Counted from the stretch's first letter, positions 1 to 8,429 are shown. The stretch: DNA of 64,000 bases from Pelotomaculum sp. PtaU1.Bin035 (GCA_002067965.1 MVRN01000074.1:1-64000); one strand, 5' to 3'. Numbers and translations: made by a program. The notes: generated from the letters alone by a model not told the origin.

Positions 1-5
1 GAATC

Positions 6-30
6 CCACCCGCATAGCGGGCGGTTTTTT
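6..30 (+). terminator. Rho-independent terminator of a plus-strand gene left of the window
   Basis: CCCGC (9-13) and GCGGG (17-21) form a stem with loop ATA. CC (6-7) and GG (23-24) extend it past one mismatch. Six T residues follow at 25-30. It implies a plus-strand gene ending just outside the window. Confidence 0.8.
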
Positions 31-61
31 GTTCTCCTGGCTAAAAACATGCCAGGAGAAC
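31..61. repeat. Perfect 11-bp inverted repeat
   Basis: GTTCTCCTGGC (31-41) is repeated inverted at 51-61 with a 9-nt AT-rich spacer. It follows directly on the T-run of the terminator. It could be a second hairpin of the upstream transcript or a protein-binding site. Nothing else in 1-284 supports a gene: a short plus-strand open frame here lacks codon bias and a ribosome binding site. Confidence 0.6.
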
Positions 62-80
62 TTACTAAAGTAGAAAAAAA

Positions 81-110
81 TTATAATGTGCATTTTCACG
101 CACATTATAA
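81..110. repeat. Perfect 11-bp inverted repeat
   Basis: TTATAATGTGC (81-91) and its exact complement (100-110) are separated by 8 nt. It lies 3' of phoR and has no T-run. The function is unknown: operator, attenuator or transcript-end hairpin are all possible. Confidence 0.55.
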
Positions 111-284
111 CAAGTTTATTTTAGGCAAATGTTATTGTATTGTTAAGTTAAAGTTAATTATATTCGGAGGAATTAATATTCCGAAGAGCGGCCCCCCGGA
201 TATACAGCGCACCGGCGGCAACTCCGCCAACAATCAAGATTTTCAGTGACACACACACATGTCTTCCGTTTCAAATTGTATTGT

Positions 285-1676
285 TTAATTTATAAGGTTT
301 TTATTTTGCGGTAATACAAAGGAAAAAATACTGCCTTCGCCAACCTTGCTCTCAACATGAACGCTGCCGTGATGGACTTCTATGATATGTTTTACTATGG
401 AAAGGCCCAGGCCGGTGCCGCCCTGCTCCCGTGAACGGGCTTTATCAACCCGGTAAAAACGCTCAAACAACCGGGACAGGCTGTCCGGCGGGATACCAAT
501 ACCGTTATCCCGCACATCGACTTTAATTTCATTCTCACCGACTGAGGCACAAACGCAAATCTCTCCACCGGCCTGGGTATAACTCACGGCGTTATCAATC
601 AAATTAATCAGAACCTGGCTGAGCATATCCGGGTCTCCCTGAATCACTGGGAGGTTTTCCGGCAGGTTAATTTTTATTGTGAGATTCTTTTCCGCGGCGC
701 GAGGTTGAAAAATCGCCACCACACGTTTAATCAATTGTTCCATCACCACCGGCTGCCAATCCGGCGCCGACTTATGGTCCTCGATTTTAGACAGGTTTAG
801 CAGTTCGTCGATCAACCTGGTCAGCCGCTCCGCCTCGGCGTTAATTATTTCCAGAAACTGTCTGGCAACGGCCGGGTCTTCGAGGGTTCCATAAAGCAAC
901 GTTTCAGCAAAACCCCGAATCGAAGTCAAAGGTGTGCGGAGTTCGTGAGATACATTGGCCACAAATTCACTGCGCATATCCTCCAACCTTTTCCTTCCGG
1001 TAAAATCCCTCAGCAGTGCCACCATTCCACCGCGGTCTGTTCCGGTATTCTGAAGTGGAGTCACTTGTATGCGAAAGATGCGCGGCTCAGGGGTCAGGAT
1101 TTGGATTTGCTTTTGTACCGCCTGTCCGGTCTCAAGAAATTGGTTTAATAATTTATCGAAATCATTGTTGCGAATTACCCTGCTTACGTTTTTGCCCCTG
1201 CATGCCTCCAGGGTAATCCCAAAGAGCTTCTCCACCACCGGGTTGACAAGGATTACCCGGCCCCAATTATCCAGAGCGATAACACCATCGCACATACTGG
1301 CAAGAATAGCCTGAATTTTATTTTTTTCCAGGATGACTTCGTCGATATTTTTTTTAAGTTCCCTTGCCAGGTAGTTAATCGAGCGGGCCAGGTCACCGAT
1401 CTCATCCTGGGCAAATATGCGAATTTCCTGCTCCAGGTTTCCCCTGGCCATATCCTGAGCTACGTAAGATATTTCTTCGATCGGGTTGATCAAACGCCAG
1501 TAAGTAATCCCGGCCAGCGCCACAGCGCAGAAAAACGCGATTGCGACCGACACCCACAGATTAAGCTTATATATGCAATAAAGTTGCGCCAGGACGAAAA
1601 AGCCCAAGAAGAGGAAAAAATAGCTGATAAGCGGCCGCCAGCCTATCCTCCGGAAAGATTTTAAGCTTATTGGCAT
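285..1676 (-). CDS. phoR: PhoR-type sensor histidine kinase
   Basis: Membrane histidine kinase, partner of the response regulator encoded just upstream. It likely senses phosphate status through PhoR/PhoB-type signalling. Two membrane segments lie at about residues 16-60, followed by HAMP (about 60-115), a PAS domain (about 120-225), HisKA with the H-box SHELRTPL (His about 244) and a HATPase domain with DNGIGIPPD and GGTGLGLS. The ATG at 1676 is chosen over an upstream TTG because AAGGAGG lies 7 nt before it; this gives 463 residues. It overlaps the end of phoB by 10 bp, so the two are translationally linked. The Pho assignment rests on architecture: no pst genes or phoU are in the window, so another stimulus (as for WalK-like kinases) cannot be excluded. 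Confidence 0.88.
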   Translation of the reverse strand: MPISLKSFRRIGWRPLISYFFLFLGFFVLAQLYCIYKLNLWVSVAIAFFCAVALAGITYWRLINPIEEISYVAQDMARGNLEQEIRIFAQDEIGDLARSINYLARELKKNIDEVILEKNKIQAILASMCDGVIALDNWGRVILVNPVVEKLFGITLEACRGKNVSRVIRNNDFDKLLNQFLETGQAVQKQIQILTPEPRIFRIQVTPLQNTGTDRGGMVALLRDFTGRKRLEDMRSEFVANVSHELRTPLTSIRGFAETLLYGTLEDPAVARQFLEIINAEAERLTRLIDELLNLSKIEDHKSAPDWQPVVMEQLIKRVVAIFQPRAAEKNLTIKINLPENLPVIQGDPDMLSQVLINLIDNAVSYTQAGGEICVCASVGENEIKVDVRDNGIGIPPDSLSRLFERFYRVDKARSREQGGTGLGLSIVKHIIEVHHGSVHVESKVGEGSIFSFVLPQNKNLIN

Positions 1677-2386
1677 TTCCAACCCTCCTTAAAGCGGTAG
1701 CCTACCCCTCGCACCGTCTCAATAAGCTGGGCTCCGCCGGGCACGTGCTCAAGTTTCTGCCTGATATGCCGGATATGGACATCAACAGTCCGTGAATCAC
1801 CTGTGTAATCATAACCCCAAACCTGATCAAGCAGTTGATCCCTCGAAAATACTTTACCCGGCCGGCGTGCCATGTAACGCAAGAGTTCAAATTCTTTTGG
1901 AGTGAGTTCCTGCTTGACACCGCCCACATAAACGTCGAACCGGTCTTCATCAATGATCAGGCGGCCAAAATCCATCTGCGCATCTCCGGATACGATCACT
2001 TTTTGATCTTCTTCCGAACGGGCGTTACGGAGCCGGGCTTTTATTCTGGCCACCAACTCCCGCGGGCTGAAAGGCTTGGTAACATAATCGTCCGCGCCCA
2101 TTTCCAGCCCAAGCACCCGGTCCAACTCCTCCACCCTGGCGCTAAGCATAATAATCGGAATACTTTTTGTTAAGGTATCACCGCGCAGTTCCCGGCAAAC
2201 TTCAAGGCCATTCATTTCGGGCAGCATGATATCAAGTACAATTAAATCCGGAGCACGCGTCCGGGCCAGTTCCAGCCCCTGGACGCCGTTCAGAGCGGTT
2301 AATACCTGATAACCTTCCCGCTCCAGGTTAAAGCGGACTAATTCCAGAATATTTTTCTCATCATCTACTACCAATATCTTGAGCAT
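1667..2386 (-). CDS. phoB: PhoB/OmpR-family response regulator
   Basis: Two-domain transcription factor of 239 residues. The receiver domain is residues 1-120, with acidic pocket DDE at 8-10, phospho-acceptor Asp52 in LDIMLP and Lys in VTKPF. The C-terminal winged helix (about 135-235) carries the OmpR signature LTPKEFELL and a terminal VRGVGYRF. It is phosphorylated by the kinase encoded downstream and then binds direct repeats at target promoters. It starts 14 bp after pgeF, so it appears to be co-transcribed with pgeF and the nuclease gene. The subfamily match is to PhoB/PhoP, but the regulon cannot be read from this window. Confidence 0.9.
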   Translation of the reverse strand: MLKILVVDDEKNILELVRFNLEREGYQVLTALNGVQGLELARTRAPDLIVLDIMLPEMNGLEVCRELRGDTLTKSIPIIMLSARVEELDRVLGLEMGADDYVTKPFSPRELVARIKARLRNARSEEDQKVIVSGDAQMDFGRLIIDEDRFDVYVGGVKQELTPKEFELLRYMARRPGKVFSRDQLLDQVWGYDYTGDSRTVDVHIRHIRQKLEHVPGGAQLIETVRGVGYRFKEGWKCQ

Positions 2387-2400
2387 ACCTACCCTACTTT

Positions 2401-3219
2401 CTACTTTAACATAATCAACGAGGCCATCCGGCCGGTTATCCCGCCCTGAGCGCGATAGGAAAAGAATAAATCACCGCCGCAGGAGGTACATGCACCAGCC
2501 ACAGCTATATTTTTCTCCAGAAGGCCGGCATCCAAAAGTACGCGGCGGTTGGCCTCCCACAAATTCAGCCGCCATTTTCCGGGGGAAGCGGCCACAGTCA
2601 ACATAGCCCAGTAAGCAAAGCTCTTTTGAAACAACCTGATCACCCGCCCGTCCACTTCATAACAGCAAGAACCGATAGAAGGACCTATCCAGGCCAGGCA
2701 ATCTCCCGGATTGGTACCGAAACCCGCCGTCATCCTTTGGACTGTTTTCCGGCCAATTTTCACTACTGTACCCTTCCAGCCGGCATGGGCAAGCGCCACC
2801 ACTTTCCTCGCCGGATCCAAGAGGAAAATTGGCACACAATCAGCGTAATAGCTGGAAAGGGGCACACCCGGTACGGCAGTAACCAGAGCATCTACGTCCG
2901 GCAAGCAATCCTCAAGTGTTCTTGCCCCTCTCCCTTTATCACGGTACTCTACAACTTCAACCCTGTCGCCATGCACCTGACTGCCGGCTACAATTCCTTC
3001 CGGATCAATGCCCAAGGCTTCACAAGCCAGAGCCCTATTAGTTCGCACGTTTTCAATCGCATCCCCAACATGAAAGGCAGTATTCAAGGCGGAATAAGGC
3101 CCCTCGCTAACACCGCCGGGGCGGGTTGTAAAACCATGCGTCACCAAACCGGTAGTTTCAAAGAAAGGGGCTTTATAAAACAATAAATTACCTTTTTCCA
3201 CATTCATAAAAGCATTCAT
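2401..3219 (-). CDS. pgeF: PgeF/YfiH-family purine nucleoside phosphorylase (laccase domain)
   Basis: Member of the multicopper-oxidase-like DUF152 family, 272 residues. Family members act as purine nucleoside phosphorylase/adenosine deaminase and, in E. coli, edit wrongly built peptidoglycan precursors. The metal-site motifs are all present: GSQVHGD, YADCVP, AHAGWKGT and GPSIGSCCYEV. The start ATG overlaps the stop of the upstream nuclease gene as ATGA, indicating coupling. A second in-frame ATG lies four codons later (3207) and could be the real start. A link with cell-wall quality control would suit a wall-rich region, but that is inference. Confidence 0.88.
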   Translation of the reverse strand: MNAFMNVEKGNLLFYKAPFFETTGLVTHGFTTRPGGVSEGPYSALNTAFHVGDAIENVRTNRALACEALGIDPEGIVAGSQVHGDRVEVVEYRDKGRGARTLEDCLPDVDALVTAVPGVPLSSYYADCVPIFLLDPARKVVALAHAGWKGTVVKIGRKTVQRMTAGFGTNPGDCLAWIGPSIGSCCYEVDGRVIRLFQKSFAYWAMLTVAASPGKWRLNLWEANRRVLLDAGLLEKNIAVAGACTSCGGDLFFSYRAQGGITGRMASLIMLK

Positions 3220-4775
3220 ATTGCCTTTTTCATACCCTCATCGATGTAAACTTCAAGTTCGCACAGGCGACGCATGATTTCCGCACGCTGAGTTTGATCC
3301 AAGCCGGTCTCCAAAAGGCCATGAATTTTAGCTGAAAGCGACTTGTAAACAGCTTTGAGAGGATCTTCCACAGCTGCCGGCTCAAGCTCAAGGTCCACAA
3401 CTTGCTGCCAGGCGGGAACCATAGCATTATAACCTAACTCTGCGTTGATTAAACGGGCCAGGGTATTAGCAGATTCCGGCTCGCCATGTACCACAAAAAT
3501 TTGCCGTGGAGGTTTTTTGAAATTCCCTGCCCATTCCATCAACCCTGCCTGGTCAGCGTGGGCCGAGTAACCTTCAATCGACCTGATACCGGCCCGGACC
3601 GCTATTTCATCACCGAAAATTTTAACAGTCTTTTTCCCTTCCAAAATCAGCCGACCAAGTGTTCCCACAGCTTGATAGCCAACAAAAAGCACTGTGCTTT
3701 CAGGACGCCAAAGGTTATATTTCAAATGGTGCCTTATCCGGCCGGCATCGCACATGCCGCTGGCGGAAATAATAATAGCGCCGCTGACTTCATTCAGTGA
3801 CATTGACTCCTCGGACGACTTGGTGAATTTCAAACCAGGCAATTGAACAGGATCCCTTCCCTTGTTTATTAAATCACTGGCTTGACAGTCAAAATATTGC
3901 TCGTTATGCTGAAAAATCGCAGTGGTAGCCATACTCAGCGGGCTGTCAATATAAACCGGCATCGGCGGCATCCTTTTTGCTTCCATAAGGAGATTAAGGT
4001 GATACAGCAAGTCCTGGGTACGTTCAACCGCAAAGGCGGGAATGATAAGGTTGCCGCCTTTTTTATAGGTTTCCCAAATCGCTTCATGTAATAATTCTAT
4101 TTCCTCATCACCTTGCTCGTGCATCCGGTTGCCGTAAGTTGACTCTACAATCACGTAATCGGCTTCATCAATAAGGGAGGGATCATTTATTAAAGGTTGA
4201 TCCTTCCTTCCGATATCGCCTGAGAAAACCAGCTTAACCTCGCTGCCTCCATCTTTTACCCAAAGCTCGATCATTGCCGAGCCAAGAATATGTCCCGCGT
4301 CGTTAAAACGCGCCCTAATTTCGGGTGTGAGCTGTATAACTTCATCATATGCCGCCGGGCTAAAATAAGGAAGGCTTTTATAAGCGTCTTTCACGTTGTA
4401 TATTGGTTCAATTAAAGCTTTATGCGCGCGGCGGTTTTTGCGGTTTTTCCGCTCGACTTCCATCTCCTGGATATGCCCGCTGTCAGGGAGCAGCACCTCA
4501 CATAGCTCAATAGTAGGTGCTGTGGCAAAAATCTTACCTTTATAACCATATTTAATAAATTTAGGAATTAAACCGCTATGATCGATATGCGCATGAGTCA
4601 GCAACAGAAAATCCACACTACCGGGCGGGACTAGAAAACTACCATAGTTTCGTTCCCTAACCTCTTTCGGGCCCTGAAACATCCCGCAATCGACCATTAC
4701 TCTAGTATTAGCTGTTTCCAGAAGATAGCAAGAACCGGTAACAGTACCCGCCGCCCCCAAGAATTGCAATCGCAT
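3216..4775 (-). CDS. Metallo-beta-lactamase/beta-CASP RNA-processing exonuclease
   Basis: 519-residue nuclease of the CPSF-73/YSH1-like family. The N-terminal MBL fold carries the zinc motif THAHIDHSG (about residues 60-68). A beta-CASP domain follows (about 240-370). The RMMBL domain near the C terminus has EGYSAHADQ and FVVHGEPES. These proteins cut or trim RNA using two zinc ions. The C-terminal 60 residues extend past RMMBL and are charged, with no domain I recognise. It is the first gene of a minus-strand run with pgeF, phoB and phoR. It differs from RNase J, which has its own C-terminal domain. Confidence 0.87.
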   Translation of the reverse strand: MRLQFLGAAGTVTGSCYLLETANTRVMVDCGMFQGPKEVRERNYGSFLVPPGSVDFLLLTHAHIDHSGLIPKFIKYGYKGKIFATAPTIELCEVLLPDSGHIQEMEVERKNRKNRRAHKALIEPIYNVKDAYKSLPYFSPAAYDEVIQLTPEIRARFNDAGHILGSAMIELWVKDGGSEVKLVFSGDIGRKDQPLINDPSLIDEADYVIVESTYGNRMHEQGDEEIELLHEAIWETYKKGGNLIIPAFAVERTQDLLYHLNLLMEAKRMPPMPVYIDSPLSMATTAIFQHNEQYFDCQASDLINKGRDPVQLPGLKFTKSSEESMSLNEVSGAIIISASGMCDAGRIRHHLKYNLWRPESTVLFVGYQAVGTLGRLILEGKKTVKIFGDEIAVRAGIRSIEGYSAHADQAGLMEWAGNFKKPPRQIFVVHGEPESANTLARLINAELGYNAMVPAWQQVVDLELEPAAVEDPLKAVYKSLSAKIHGLLETGLDQTQRAEIMRRLCELEVYIDEGMKKAI

Positions 4776-4893
4776 TATTCATCCTCCCTTTTCACCTTTT
4801 GGGATCACTTTATGCCACATGTTCTTGCTAAAATAATTTCTCTCAACTATCGCTAAACCCTCTTTTCGACAAATAATAAGTATATCCCTGCGC

Positions 4894-4922
4894 TTGACAA
4901 GATTATTTGTGTGGCATACTCT
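4894..4922 (+). promoter_or_regulatory. Candidate sigma-A promoter for the FmdB-type gene
   Basis: TTGACA (4894-4899) is a perfect -35 box. TACTCT lies 17 nt downstream (4917-4922); CATACT at 15 nt spacing is the alternative -10. It points to the plus-strand gene at 5054, leaving a leader of about 120 nt. Confidence 0.5.
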
Positions 4923-5000
4923 TTAGGGAAAGAGTTATCTGATGAGGCACCGGAAAGAACTGGTATCCGGACTCATGTTTATGCCTGGAACAATTAGGCC
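4918..5000 (+). ncRNA. Candidate structured 5' leader with three hairpins
   Basis: Three helices follow each other. ACTCTTT/AAAGAGT occupies 4918-4935 with loop AGGG. The second pairs ATGAG (4942-4946) with CTCAT (4972-4976), enclosing CCGG (4950-4953) with CCGG (4967-4970). The third pairs GCCT (4983-4986) with AGGC (4996-4999). I do not recognise a known riboswitch class. The first hairpin overlaps the proposed -10, so the transcript start is uncertain. Confidence 0.35.
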
Positions 5001-5053
5001 AAAAGAGGAAACAGGAGACATATAACGGAGGCTATAAGGAGGTTTATATATAA

Positions 5054-5263
5054 ATGCCAATTTATGAATTTAGGTGTGGCGGATGCGGCGGCCGTTTTGA
5101 AAAATTATGCCCCATAGGTGAAAACGGAGAAAATCTAAAGTGCCCCGCTTGCGGTGTCGCATCCCCCAGACGAGTGATGTCATCCTTCAGTGGAGGAGGA
5201 AACAGCGGCGACTCTGGTTGCAGTACTTGCGGTTCTTCCAACTGCAGTAGTTGCCGCATTTAG
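5054..5263 (+). CDS. FmdB-family small zinc-ribbon protein
   Basis: 69 residues. The N-terminal zinc ribbon has the family pattern: start MPIYEFRC, then CGGC (8-11) and CPAC (about 34-37). A Gly/Ser-rich tail follows, holding a second Cys cluster (CSTC and CSSC). FmdB proteins were named as regulators of formamidase genes, but most have no proven role. AAGGAGG (5036-5042) lies 11 nt before the ATG. It is one of few plus-strand genes here and sits alone with its own promoter and terminator. The second Cys cluster could bind a second metal. Confidence 0.85.
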   Translation: MPIYEFRCGGCGGRFEKLCPIGENGENLKCPACGVASPRRVMSSFSGGGNSGDSGCSTCGSSNCSSCRI

Positions 5264-5276
5264 AGCATGATTTTAT

Positions 5277-5301
5277 AAGGAGGCAGGTAAGCTGCCTCCT
5301 T
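5277..5301 (+). terminator. Hairpin ending the FmdB-type gene
   Basis: AAGGAGGCAG (5277-5286) pairs perfectly with CTGCCTCCTT (5292-5301) around a 5-nt loop. The T-run is poor (TT before ACC), so termination may be weak or the hairpin may protect the 3' end. Confidence 0.6.
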
Positions 5302-5356
5302 ACCGTAAATTCAGTAACTACGGGTTATGACCCGCAGGGCTGTCAAGCTATACTCG

Positions 5357-6490
5357 CTAATAAATGCAACGCAATTCCGCATCATCGATTTTTACTGTAT
5401 TATTATTGCCTCCCGATGGTTCGAAGGTGAACCTTACTTCAGCGACTCTGGCTCCTGCGGGAACACGGCCTGTCGACAAGCTGTATTGCTGGTAAGTATT
5501 ATCCGGGATATCCTCCTGAGAATACCTAGGTTCCGTCCTGCCCACAAAATCGCCTTCTCTGTTATAATAAAAAATTTCTGCAAATAAAACATACCTCGCC
5601 ACACCGCCAGTCTGAATGTTTTCCCTGGCCCACCAGTTCAAGTCGTATATCCTTCCTGGTTCTATATTTATACGCTGAAAAAGTACTGCTCTTTCATTGT
5701 GGGTTGCACCTAACTCGGCGGCAAAATTACCTGTGTGGGAGAGGGTAGTGCGGAACAGATTGCTTCCCTTCCAACTGGCAGGTGGAGATGCCGGGTCGGA
5801 CCAGCTTTCAAAGCCGGAATTAATCAGAAGGTTCCCTCCGGAACAGGGAACGGGAGCTGCCGTCGGCGAAGGTGTTACCGTAGGTGTAGGTGTTGGCCCA
5901 ACTGCTCTCTGGATACTGACTTTAACAGATATTCCCTTATCCATAAGGTTCCTGGCAACATTGTATCCCTCGATGGTGAAGATACCGGGCGCAACTTGCA
6001 TTCCACTGTTGTTTGTCTGGTTCCAGGGTACTCGAAAGACCTGGCGGCTACCCGGTCTTAGGGTTATATCTGAGCCTATCTGGGCAAAAGAACGCCCGCG
6101 GGACCAGCGCCAGGTTTCCCTTTGCTCCTGGCCGCGTCTGGCCACGAAGTCATAACGCTGGGTAGTGCGGTAGCTCAGTGTAATGTCTCTACTGGAGGTA
6201 TTGGTCTTGACCAGGGTGATAATAATATCCTCCCCTTGCCGGTAGACTCTCTTATTGGTAGAAAGAGCGTACAATAAGCCGCTTATCCGCAGGGTTTCTT
6301 GATTTTCAGCCTTTGCGCCGCCGGTTTCCCCAGCCGCCCCTTCCTCCGGTATGATCAATACCTGGCCCACTAGTATTAAATTTTGATCGGTAATATTATT
6401 TATTTGAGCCAACCTTTCTACAGTGGTGCCAAATCGCCGGGCAATTAGAAACAATGTATCCCCGGTCTGAACTGTATATGTCGTCGGCAT
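5357..6490 (-). CDS. LysM protein with BsuPI-like and carbohydrate-binding-like domains
   Basis: 377 residues. The N-terminal LysM repeat (about 3-48, YTVQTGDTLFLIARRFGTT) should bind peptidoglycan. Next is a BsuPI-type domain (about 70-180, the fold of the B. subtilis intracellular proteinase inhibitor). A Pro/Thr linker follows, then a C-terminal beta-rich module (about 225-377) beginning NLLINSGFESW that resembles a carbohydrate-binding module. The ATG at 6490 is preferred over one 27 codons upstream because AGGAAAG lies 5-6 nt before it and the LysM then begins at once. There is no signal peptide, as in spore coat or cortex LysM proteins made in the mother cell. A spore-envelope role is inference. 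Confidence 0.8.
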   Translation of the reverse strand: MPTTYTVQTGDTLFLIARRFGTTVERLAQINNITDQNLILVGQVLIIPEEGAAGETGGAKAENQETLRISGLLYALSTNKRVYRQGEDIIITLVKTNTSSRDITLSYRTTQRYDFVARRGQEQRETWRWSRGRSFAQIGSDITLRPGSRQVFRVPWNQTNNSGMQVAPGIFTIEGYNVARNLMDKGISVKVSIQRAVGPTPTPTVTPSPTAAPVPCSGGNLLINSGFESWSDPASPPASWKGSNLFRTTLSHTGNFAAELGATHNERAVLFQRINIEPGRIYDLNWWARENIQTGGVARYVLFAEIFYYNREGDFVGRTEPRYSQEDIPDNTYQQYSLSTGRVPAGARVAEVRFTFEPSGGNNNTVKIDDAELRCIY

Positions 6491-6619
6491 ACTCTTTCCT
6501 ACCTTTCGAAAAATACTATATATTTTACATTTTATGCATACTGCAAAGAAATTGTCCTCAACAAGGGACACTCTTTTTTACTTTCAAGTTTTTTGTTACT
6601 AAACAACCGCATTCCCCCC

Positions 6620-6656
6620 AAAAAAATAAGGGCGGCAGTTTTTGGCGCCGCTCCTT
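6620..6656 (-). terminator. Terminator of nrdG
   Basis: On the minus strand AAGG-A-GCGGC pairs with GCCGC-CCTT around a 10-nt loop (6628-6656), with one bulged A. It is followed by ATTTTTTT (T-run complementary to 6620-6626). It ends the nrd/fliY transcription block. Confidence 0.8.
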
Positions 6657-6703
6657 GTTATTATCCCTCTATAAATACTTGGCTATTATTCATATTCTGC
6701 CAC

Positions 6704-7210
6704 TCAAGAAAATCCGGCTTCGATTACCTGACCTTCTTTGAATGAATTTGCAACATCTATAATCCTCTGGTTGCGTGAACCCCGGAAAGGAAGTTCCGGA
6801 TCCCTCTCTGCCAAGACGAAGGGGCCGTCCACAATATAGTCGGACACCAGGAGTAATTCTTTTACCGCTTGATCTTCCTGTGAGAGCGATAGCAGCCACT
6901 CCCAGGTAAATCCGGTATACGTGATTACATCCAAACCTAGCTTTTTAACCTCCCGGCCCAGCCAGGCCAGAGGCAAAGCTTGGATGAAAGGCTCTCCACC
7001 GGAAAAAGTGACCCCTTTTATCAACTTTGCAGCTATAATTTGCTTTAATAAATTCTCTGTACTGACAAGCGTACCACCCGACAAATCCTGGTTATCGGGG
7101 TTATGGCAACCCAGGCATCCCTGCCTGCAACCCTGGACAAAGACAACAAACCGCAGGCCAGGCCCGTCTACTACACTTTCCCTGATTATACCCGCAATAC
7201 GCAGTTCCAC
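6704..7210 (-). CDS. nrdG: Anaerobic ribonucleotide reductase activating protein
   Basis: Radical-SAM enzyme of 168 residues that makes the glycyl radical on NrdD. The cluster motif is Cys28-x3-Cys32-x2-Cys35 (GCRQGCLGC), binding a [4Fe-4S] cluster and S-adenosylmethionine. TFSGGEPF is the glycine-rich SAM contact. The start is GTG at 7210, with only a weak ribosome binding site (GATGTGG). It lies downstream of nrdD with fliY between them, unlike the usual direct nrdD-nrdG order. Its length is normal for the family. Confidence 0.92.
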   Translation of the reverse strand: MELRIAGIIRESVVDGPGLRFVVFVQGCRQGCLGCHNPDNQDLSGGTLVSTENLLKQIIAAKLIKGVTFSGGEPFIQALPLAWLGREVKKLGLDVITYTGFTWEWLLSLSQEDQAVKELLLVSDYIVDGPFVLAERDPELPFRGSRNQRIIDVANSFKEGQVIEAGFS

Positions 7211-7303
7211 TTTGCAACCACATCTTTTTTAATAAGTTTCTTAATTATTAAATTATAAAATTTAAATTAAATCGCAATGAGATTCATCGGATTAAAGCGG
7301 CTT

Positions 7304-8293
7304 TCACAATTGAGTTATTCTAAATACCCGCCTTCCTTTATCCTGCTGAATCTTACCCCTTGCCACAGTTAAACCGTTGATGATCACTTCCACTTGATCC
7401 GCTGCAAAGGGTATCTCAATTTCACTGCCTACTTGCAACTTGGCCAAGTCACCAACGGTGCATTGATATTTACCCATGGAAAACATCATTTCCAGCGGGA
7501 CAGCCAGAGCAGCCGACAGATTCGGCAATTCCTGATGTGTTACCGGAACCACCACCCCTGTTTTACCAGCCGGTTCCGGCGATACAGACGCTTCCTCGAC
7601 ACCTAAGTCGTCAAACACCCCGGCTTTCATTAAGAGGAAGTTTGCCTCCTCGCGAGCGGTGTCAACATCAGTAATCTGCATAAAAATGGTCTTGAACAAG
7701 TCTCCAATACTGACCTCAAAACGGGCAACCACTACTGGCTTATCAGTCAGCAACGGTGTGTGGGTGGCATTTAGATAGTCTTCAACCATGATCATCTTGG
7801 GTGGTTCGATATCAACAGTAACCCCGAAAACTTTAGACATAGCCGTGGCGGCCGTACCGATCATCTGGTTCATTACTTCGGTCGCGGCGCTTAATTCAAT
7901 CTCGGTCAATACAATAGGGTGTTGCACTTCTCCCACGCCACCCATCAAAATATCGGCAATCAATGCTATATCTTCCTTAGTGATTACAAACACATTGAAT
8001 CCGTTCAGGCCGGCCTTAAAATGCACGTCTATGATCATGTAAGGGGTTGAATATATCTGAAATACCTCTTCCTGGCGACAAACAATCAACTTCGGATAAC
8101 CGATAGTTACCCGTTGGTTCAATAACTCGGATAGGGTAGTGGCCGCCGTTCCCATACAGATATTACCGATCTCGCCAATAGTGTCCAGTTCTTGCATGGC
8201 TAATAATTCGGCCGCTTCTTCCTGAATAGGTTGAGCATCGTACCTGGCAAAAAGCTCGTCTATTTCTTTTTGAGTTAGCACTCTTTCGCCCAT
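7304..8293 (-). CDS. fliY: FliY-type flagellar switch/CheC phosphatase protein
   Basis: 329 residues. The N-terminal peptide LTQKEIDELF resembles the switch-docking segment of FliM/FliY. Two CheC-like phosphatase repeats follow (about 30-215, with conserved E..N pairs near ELDTIGEIGN and TEIELSAATEVMNQ). The C-terminal SpoA/FliN domain is at about 250-329 (PLEMMFSMGKYQCTVGDL...). FliY sits in the flagellar C ring and removes phosphate from CheY. AGGAGAG precedes the ATG. No other flagellar or chemotaxis gene is in the window; here it is lodged between nrdD and nrdG. Confidence 0.88.
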   Translation of the reverse strand: MGERVLTQKEIDELFARYDAQPIQEEAAELLAMQELDTIGEIGNICMGTAATTLSELLNQRVTIGYPKLIVCRQEEVFQIYSTPYMIIDVHFKAGLNGFNVFVITKEDIALIADILMGGVGEVQHPIVLTEIELSAATEVMNQMIGTAATAMSKVFGVTVDIEPPKMIMVEDYLNATHTPLLTDKPVVVARFEVSIGDLFKTIFMQITDVDTAREEANFLLMKAGVFDDLGVEEASVSPEPAGKTGVVVPVTHQELPNLSAALAVPLEMMFSMGKYQCTVGDLAKLQVGSEIEIPFAADQVEVIINGLTVARGKIQQDKGRRVFRITQL

Positions 8294-8429
8294 AATCTCT
8301 CCTGTTTAATTAATATTTTATTCTAATATAATCCCATGATTCTCAGTAGCCGGACAAGATACAGTTTACTATAATTCCATAAAGTGATACGAACTCCTTC
8401 AGCAAATACAAATATATTTTGAGGATATT

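Noticed and set aside
49-249. 66-codon plus-strand open frame
   Set aside because: No Shine-Dalgarno sequence, it starts inside an inverted repeat, and its composition is that of AT-rich non-coding DNA.
2626-3186. 186-codon plus-strand frame opposite pgeF
   Set aside because: It lies entirely antisense to pgeF, which has clear family motifs; the frame is a shadow.
4918-5000. Known riboswitch (fluoride, ZTP, THF, c-di-GMP) before the FmdB-type gene
   Set aside because: The order of stems and the loop sequences do not match any class I could recall; kept only as a candidate structured leader.
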